Assembly: GCA_937967685.1 (NCBI GenBank)
Contig: CALBTX010000234.1
Span: 1 to 36,790, forward strand
Direction of reading: 5' to 3'
DNA from: an uncultured Bacillaceae bacterium
GTDB taxonomy: Bacteria > Bacillota > Bacilli > Caldalkalibacillales > Caldalkalibacillaceae
Length of the DNA stretch: 36,790 nt
Shown here: positions 32,865 to 36,790 of the stretch, in pieces
How positions within the stretch are numbered: position 1 is the first letter of the stretch
How the letters are laid out: each line of letters starts with the position of its first letter
Notes under the pieces: generated by a model
The model's input: only the letters and a program-made list of their open reading frames with translations
What the model was told of the DNA's origin: nothing
Databases searched by the model: none
Program-made: the position numbers and the translations under genes

Positions 32865-34094
32865 ATGGAACAAGATGAACGAATCGCTAAACAACCTTTT
32901 ATACCGGTCATATTAGGAGCAAATATCGGAGTCTACAGCACGGCCAGATCATTTCATGAAGCTTACGGCACGAAATCGATCAGCATCAGCAGAGAACTCA
33001 TTGGTGCTGTCAAACATTCGGCGATTATCCAGCCGTTCGTTGAAGCGAAAATGAAAGCGGAAGATCATTTAGTGGCCTGTTTAAGCCGGGTAACGCGCTG
33101 CTATCCGGGCATTCCGAAAATATTGATCGGCAGTGCTGACTGGCATGTGCAGCAAATTGCCAATGTTAGAGATAAATTGGGCAATGAATGGATTGTACCT
33201 TATGCCAGCCGGGACATCTTGCAGCTTGTGACCAACAAGAAAAATTTTTATGCGTTATGTGCAGAATTAAATGTCGATTACCCCAAGTTCGTCTCTTTTA
33301 CAGGAGATACCGCCAAAAATTTGGATTTGCCATTCGATTTTCCTGTCGTGATCAAGCCGGCCGAAAGCACTTCCTATCAAGCCATCCATTTTACGGGAAA
33401 GAAAAAGGTGTTTATAGCCCAGGACAGAGGTGAACTTGTTGACATCATCGCGCTAATTCGGGAGGCGGGTTTTAAGGAGGAACTGATCATACAGGAATTC
33501 ATACCCGGTGACGATACGTCGATGCACATCTTAACACTATACACCGCTCGAGACGGTCAAACAAAACTCGGTTCATTTGGACAAACATTGCTTGAAGATC
33601 ATACCCCTGGGGGGATTGGGAATCCGGTGGCCATTCGCACTTTTTGCAACGATACCGTCGTTCAACAAGCCAAAAAACTGGTTGAGCATGTCGGTTATAT
33701 CGGGTTTTCCAATTTTGATTTAAAGTATGATGAGCGCGATGGGAAATACAAATTTTTTGAATTGAATCCCCGGCTTGGCCGAAGCAACTATTATGTTACG
33801 GCCGAAGGCCACAACACCTCACGTTATTACGTGGAAGATTATGTCTATCAGCGCCCGCTCACATTTTCCATGGCGGAAAAAGAGGTGTTGTATTCCGTTG
33901 TGCCCAAAAGGCTGGTACTCAAATACATCAAAAACAAAGATTTAAAGAAACGGGTTAAAACGCTTTATCGATCACGACGGGTCAAAAATCCGATGTATTA
34001 TTTTTCGGTCGAAAAAAGTATCAAACGGTTATTTTATGTTATTGTCTCCACTCTAAACTTCTTCAGGAAGTTTAAAAAATATCCCCCTTTGTGA
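32865..34094 (+). CDS. ATP-grasp D-aspartate ligase-like protein
   Basis: 409 residues, the length of Enterococcus faecium D-aspartate ligase (about 400). The N-terminus IPVILGANIGVYSTARSFHEAYG follows that family. ATP-grasp features: VVIKPAES, IIQEFIPGDD and the Mg-binding FFELNPRLGRSNYY. The basic C-terminal tail (KKRVKTLYRSRR, FFRKFKKY) probably contacts the membrane. The family amidates the Lys epsilon-amino group of the peptidoglycan precursor with the beta-carboxylate of D-aspartate. AGGAG lies 8 nt before ATG 32865. An adjacent aspartate racemase would supply D-Asp, which strengthens the call; the acceptor here remains inferred. Confidence 0.85.
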   Translation: MEQDERIAKQPFIPVILGANIGVYSTARSFHEAYGTKSISISRELIGAVKHSAIIQPFVEAKMKAEDHLVACLSRVTRCYPGIPKILIGSADWHVQQIANVRDKLGNEWIVPYASRDILQLVTNKKNFYALCAELNVDYPKFVSFTGDTAKNLDLPFDFPVVIKPAESTSYQAIHFTGKKKVFIAQDRGELVDIIALIREAGFKEELIIQEFIPGDDTSMHILTLYTARDGQTKLGSFGQTLLEDHTPGGIGNPVAIRTFCNDTVVQQAKKLVEHVGYIGFSNFDLKYDERDGKYKFFELNPRLGRSNYYVTAEGHNTSRYYVEDYVYQRPLTFSMAEKEVLYSVVPKRLVLKYIKNKDLKKRVKTLYRSRRVKNPMYYFSVEKSIKRLFYVIVSTLNFFRKFKKYPPL

Positions 34095-34132
34095 AGATAG
34101 CCGGAGAAGAGCAAGAGAAAGGATGTGTACGT

Positions 34133-34891
34133 ATGGGGGAATGCTTTGGTATTGTCGGCGGATTGGGACCGAAAGCAACGGTCCATTTTTTGAACCATAT
34201 TGTCGCCCGCACGGCGGCGAAAAGAGATCAAGATCATCCTCAATTTATTTTATTACAACATCCGCAAATTCCAGACAGAACAGATTACATTTTAGATCCG
34301 TCCAAACCCAATCCCTTGCCTTATTTACTAAAAGATGTGCAATCATTATCCGAGGCCGGGGTGTCGTTCATCGTCATTCCGTGCAATACGGCCCATTATT
34401 TTTTTGACCAGTTGCAGGACAGCTGTTCCGTGCCGATCATCAACATGATTCGGGAAACGGTCCGGTACATCACAACACATTTTTCGGCAGATAAAAAAAT
34501 TGGCCTTCTGGGGACGCCGGGAACGCTTCGGTCGAACTTATATCAAAAAGAACTGCTGGAAGCAGGGTTGACGCCTGTGTTGCCCACAGAAGCCATTCAA
34601 AATAAGGTCAATGCGTTAATTTTTCGGCAAGTCAAACAAGGTCATTGTGTGGACTATCGTACATATCTTGACGTATTAAAAAATATGTATGCCCTGGGTT
34701 GTCACCGGTTGATTCTGGGCTGCACGGAATTATCCACCATTGAGGATGAAGCTGATGCTCATGATTTCCCCCTGGTTGATGCCCAGGCGGTTTTGGCCGA
34801 ACGATCGATTCAACGGGCGGGAAAACGCGTCAAAAGACTTCACGCTGACGAAATTCGCCGCTTTGTGCCGGAAAGTACGGCTCAATCCTAA
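34133..34891 (+). CDS. Aspartate/glutamate racemase family protein (aspartate racemase)
   Basis: 252 residues. The two catalytic cysteines of PLP-independent racemases are Cys84 (PCNTAHYF) and Cys197 (GCTELS). The N-terminal FGIVGGLGPKATVHF block is typical of aspartate racemases (YgeA-like). It interconverts L- and D-aspartate. ATG 34133 has AAAGGA 9 nt upstream; a GTG at 34091 overlapping the ligase stop gives 14 more residues without an SD. It is 38 bp behind the ligase gene and surely in the same operon. Confidence 0.9.
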   Translation: MGECFGIVGGLGPKATVHFLNHIVARTAAKRDQDHPQFILLQHPQIPDRTDYILDPSKPNPLPYLLKDVQSLSEAGVSFIVIPCNTAHYFFDQLQDSCSVPIINMIRETVRYITTHFSADKKIGLLGTPGTLRSNLYQKELLEAGLTPVLPTEAIQNKVNALIFRQVKQGHCVDYRTYLDVLKNMYALGCHRLILGCTELSTIEDEADAHDFPLVDAQAVLAERSIQRAGKRVKRLHADEIRRFVPESTAQS

Positions 34892-34946
34892 AGCGACGTT
34901 TCGATTTAAGTAGCTCTCGAATCAAAGGGCGCTTGACCTTGGCATG

Positions 34947-36611
34947 TCAACCGTTTAGTTCATTCCGATCCCGTTTCCGCTGCAAGTATTTACCAATGAC
35001 CGGCAACGGCCGACCCAATATTTTTTCGGCGAATCCTGTACGAATACTGATAAACAAATAGACGACCACACCGGTGATCACCGTAACGCTTAAAATGATC
35101 AAGGCGTTCAACTTTGTTTCCAAGGGGAAGACGTGAGCGAGTCCGCTGTTCATCAACCAAACCAGCACACCCATCAGTGCGGTATATCCGGCAATGCAAG
35201 ACAATGGTTTGCCGACCGCCCGGAAATCAAAAGCGGCGTATCTGCCAATGGCCCAGAGACAGATGCTGATGGCCAGCATATAGCCGGCACCTGTGGCCAG
35301 AATGGCTCCCTTGGCATCAAACCATAAAATAAAAGGATAATTACATATCGCCTTCAAGGCAATCCCGCTCATCAAGGCGATGACGGCAAACTTTTGCTGG
35401 TTAATCCCCTGCAAAATCGATGTGGATACAGCAAAAACAGAAAACAGGACAGCAATGGGAGCATAGTATGTCAGCATATGTCCTCCAATCTCAATATCTT
35501 CCAAACTGTACAACGTCCCGTAAGCCGCATCGGCCAGTAAAACAAGGCCGACAGAAGCAGGCAGGGTAAAAAAGAGAATCGTTTGGTAAACCTGTGTCAT
35601 TTGCTTCTGAAGCTTGTCATGGTCCTGACTGACAAAGGCGCTGGTGACCGCTGGGATGATGGTGATTGACATCGCTGTGGCAATCGAAACGGGGATCAAG
35701 ACGAGCTTATGTGCTGCCTGACCAAAGGCGCCGAAGAACATTTCCGCCTCTCTTTGGCTGTATCCGATTTGCATCAAGGCCTGGTTAAACGTCATCAAAT
35801 CAACCGTTTGGTAGAGAGGGATCGCCAGTCCGACGAAAGAAATGGGCAAAGCATACGACAACAGCTCTTTATACATTCTCGGCAGGGACATGGCGTGATC
35901 CCTTTCTCCGTTCGCCTGATCGGAAAGGGCCTGTGTCGCTAAAACTTTTTTTCTTTTTACAAGAAATATGATCAGCACCGCGAGTCCACCGAGCGCCCCG
36001 ACAAAAGCTCCGAAAGTGGCGAAGCCGACAGCCGCGCCCAAACCTCCTCCCCAAATTTCCAAGATCAAATAGGTCAATACGAGAATAAAGATGATGCGCA
36101 CAATCTGTTCCACCACTTGGGAAACCGCTGTAGGTCCCATCATGCCAAAACCTTGAAAATAACCGCGAATGGTAGAGAGTAACGGAATCACAATAAGCGC
36201 CGTACTGACCATGCGAATGGTAAAAACAGCGTCATCGATTGAATTTCCATCCAGATTATCCGGGTCTAACACCTGTAGGGCAATCGGTTCGGCCAAAAAG
36301 AAAAGGGTGGCAAAAGCAACCAACCCAGTCATAGACATGACGACCAATCCCGATCGGAACAAGCGCTGCACGGTGTGGCGGTCCCCGAGGGCGTGATATT
36401 TAGAAATAAATTTGGATATGGCGATCGGAATACCTAAAGTCGATAAACTAATAAAAACCGTATACGGCGTATATCCATAGTGATACAGGGCCAGTCCTTC
36501 CAAACCGACCATAGCTTGAAAGGGAAAAATATAGATAATCCCCAGGATTTTGGAAATAAAAATGGCAGTGGTCAGAATGGCCGTTCCGCGAAGCAAGTGA
36601 TGTTCAGACAT
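34947..36611 (-). CDS. murJ: MurJ-type lipid II flippase (YtgP-like, MOP superfamily)
   Basis: 554 residues with about 14 membrane segments, like B. subtilis MurJ (YtgP, 544 aa). Near the N-terminus LRGTAILTTAIFISKILGIIYIFPF is the characteristic MviN/SpoVB block; SKFISKYHALG and RGYFQGFGMMGPTAVSQVVEQ are also family blocks. It translocates lipid-linked peptidoglycan precursor to the outer leaflet. SpoVB is a close paralogue and cannot be fully excluded. The SD (reverse complement of ATCTCCT) is just upstream of ATG 36611. It converges on the D-Asp genes. Confidence 0.92.
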   Translation of the reverse strand: MSEHHLLRGTAILTTAIFISKILGIIYIFPFQAMVGLEGLALYHYGYTPYTVFISLSTLGIPIAISKFISKYHALGDRHTVQRLFRSGLVVMSMTGLVAFATLFFLAEPIALQVLDPDNLDGNSIDDAVFTIRMVSTALIVIPLLSTIRGYFQGFGMMGPTAVSQVVEQIVRIIFILVLTYLILEIWGGGLGAAVGFATFGAFVGALGGLAVLIIFLVKRKKVLATQALSDQANGERDHAMSLPRMYKELLSYALPISFVGLAIPLYQTVDLMTFNQALMQIGYSQREAEMFFGAFGQAAHKLVLIPVSIATAMSITIIPAVTSAFVSQDHDKLQKQMTQVYQTILFFTLPASVGLVLLADAAYGTLYSLEDIEIGGHMLTYYAPIAVLFSVFAVSTSILQGINQQKFAVIALMSGIALKAICNYPFILWFDAKGAILATGAGYMLAISICLWAIGRYAAFDFRAVGKPLSCIAGYTALMGVLVWLMNSGLAHVFPLETKLNALIILSVTVITGVVVYLFISIRTGFAEKILGRPLPVIGKYLQRKRDRNELNG

Positions 36612-36790
36612 AATGATCTCCTAGCTTTTCTAAAGTGCAAATTCAGGTCAAAAAGCATCGATAGCATTTTATCATAATTCATCTAAAACTGCAGTGAAAA
36701 AATTTTGTCAGACAAAGGATTTGTACTAAATTTTGTCGAAGCCCTATTTCTAAGTTTTCCCTAAATAATGTCATCAAACCATGAAACGAT
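36612..36790. other. Upstream region of murJ at window end
   Basis: No gene seen. A minus-strand TATGAT lies in the AT-rich 36665-36685 stretch, with only a weak -35 (TTTCAC). A repeated AAATTTTGTC word occurs at about 36700 and 36728. Confidence 0.3.

Noticed and set aside
34893..34932. Terminator between the racemase and murJ genes
   Set aside because: Only a stem broken by internal loops and no T tract could be drawn.

Overview
The window reads as chromosome of a spore-forming, low-to-mid GC Firmicute of the Bacillaceae type. Evidence: Bacillus-style Shine-Dalgarno sites (AAGGAGG), GTG/TTG starts, splAB (spore photoproduct repair), a Y-family polymerase plus YolD pair under LexA/DinR boxes, a CIRCE element, a yybP-ykoY manganese riboswitch, YhfK, SerC and a YtgP-type MurJ. 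The lipoproteins have long acidic linkers, which would fit an alkaliphile or halophile, but that is only an inference. I saw no rRNA, tRNA, CRISPR array, insertion sequence or prophage structural genes.

Layout. 1-4.7 kb: a Gly/Pro-rich small protein (minus), a YhfK-like oxidoreductase, serC, a rhodanese-type sulfurtransferase, and a LysR regulator (minus) divergent from malate synthase G (glcB, 4.8-7.0 kb). 7.05-8.3 kb: a Mn-type riboswitch with two consecutive terminators in front of a TerC-family membrane protein, then a convergent 31-residue membrane peptide. 8.4-11.3 kb: a PanE-like reductase facing a yolD/Y-polymerase operon with three LexA-like boxes spaced about 30 bp apart. 11.3-15.9 kb: cstA, a small protein ending in Cys-Cys-Cys, a cysteine-free ArsA-type ATPase and an aldehyde dehydrogenase, which look like one transcription unit. 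16.0-17.3 kb: splA-splB. 17.4-20.9 kb: a membrane-anchored alpha/beta hydrolase translationally coupled to a CapA-family lipoprotein, followed by a broken haloacid-dehalogenase-like remnant. 21.2-24.2 kb: htpG behind a sigma-A promoter, CIRCE and a repeat-filled leader, then a ZIP metal transporter.

24.2-32.6 kb is a sugar locus. A LacI-family repressor is divergent from a ribose-type ABC transporter (ATPase, permease, binding lipoprotein), an L-fuconolactonase-like amidohydrolase, an SDR dehydrogenase and a FucU-type mutarotase, closed by a strong terminator. A PfkB kinase follows. Two matching operators sit in the divergent promoter region, with a possible CcpA cre site. Together these genes would import a pyranose and carry out mutarotation, oxidation to a lactone and lactone hydrolysis. 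The later steps are not in the window.

32.6-36.8 kb: an AT-rich intergenic stretch, then a D-aspartate-ligase-like ATP-grasp enzyme and an aspartate racemase. These face a MurJ-type lipid II flippase, suggesting D-aspartate incorporation into peptidoglycan or another wall polymer.

A recurring feature is short degenerate tandem repeats in intergenic regions (units of 12-23 bp, at least seven places). Several overlap stop codons or fill 5' leaders.
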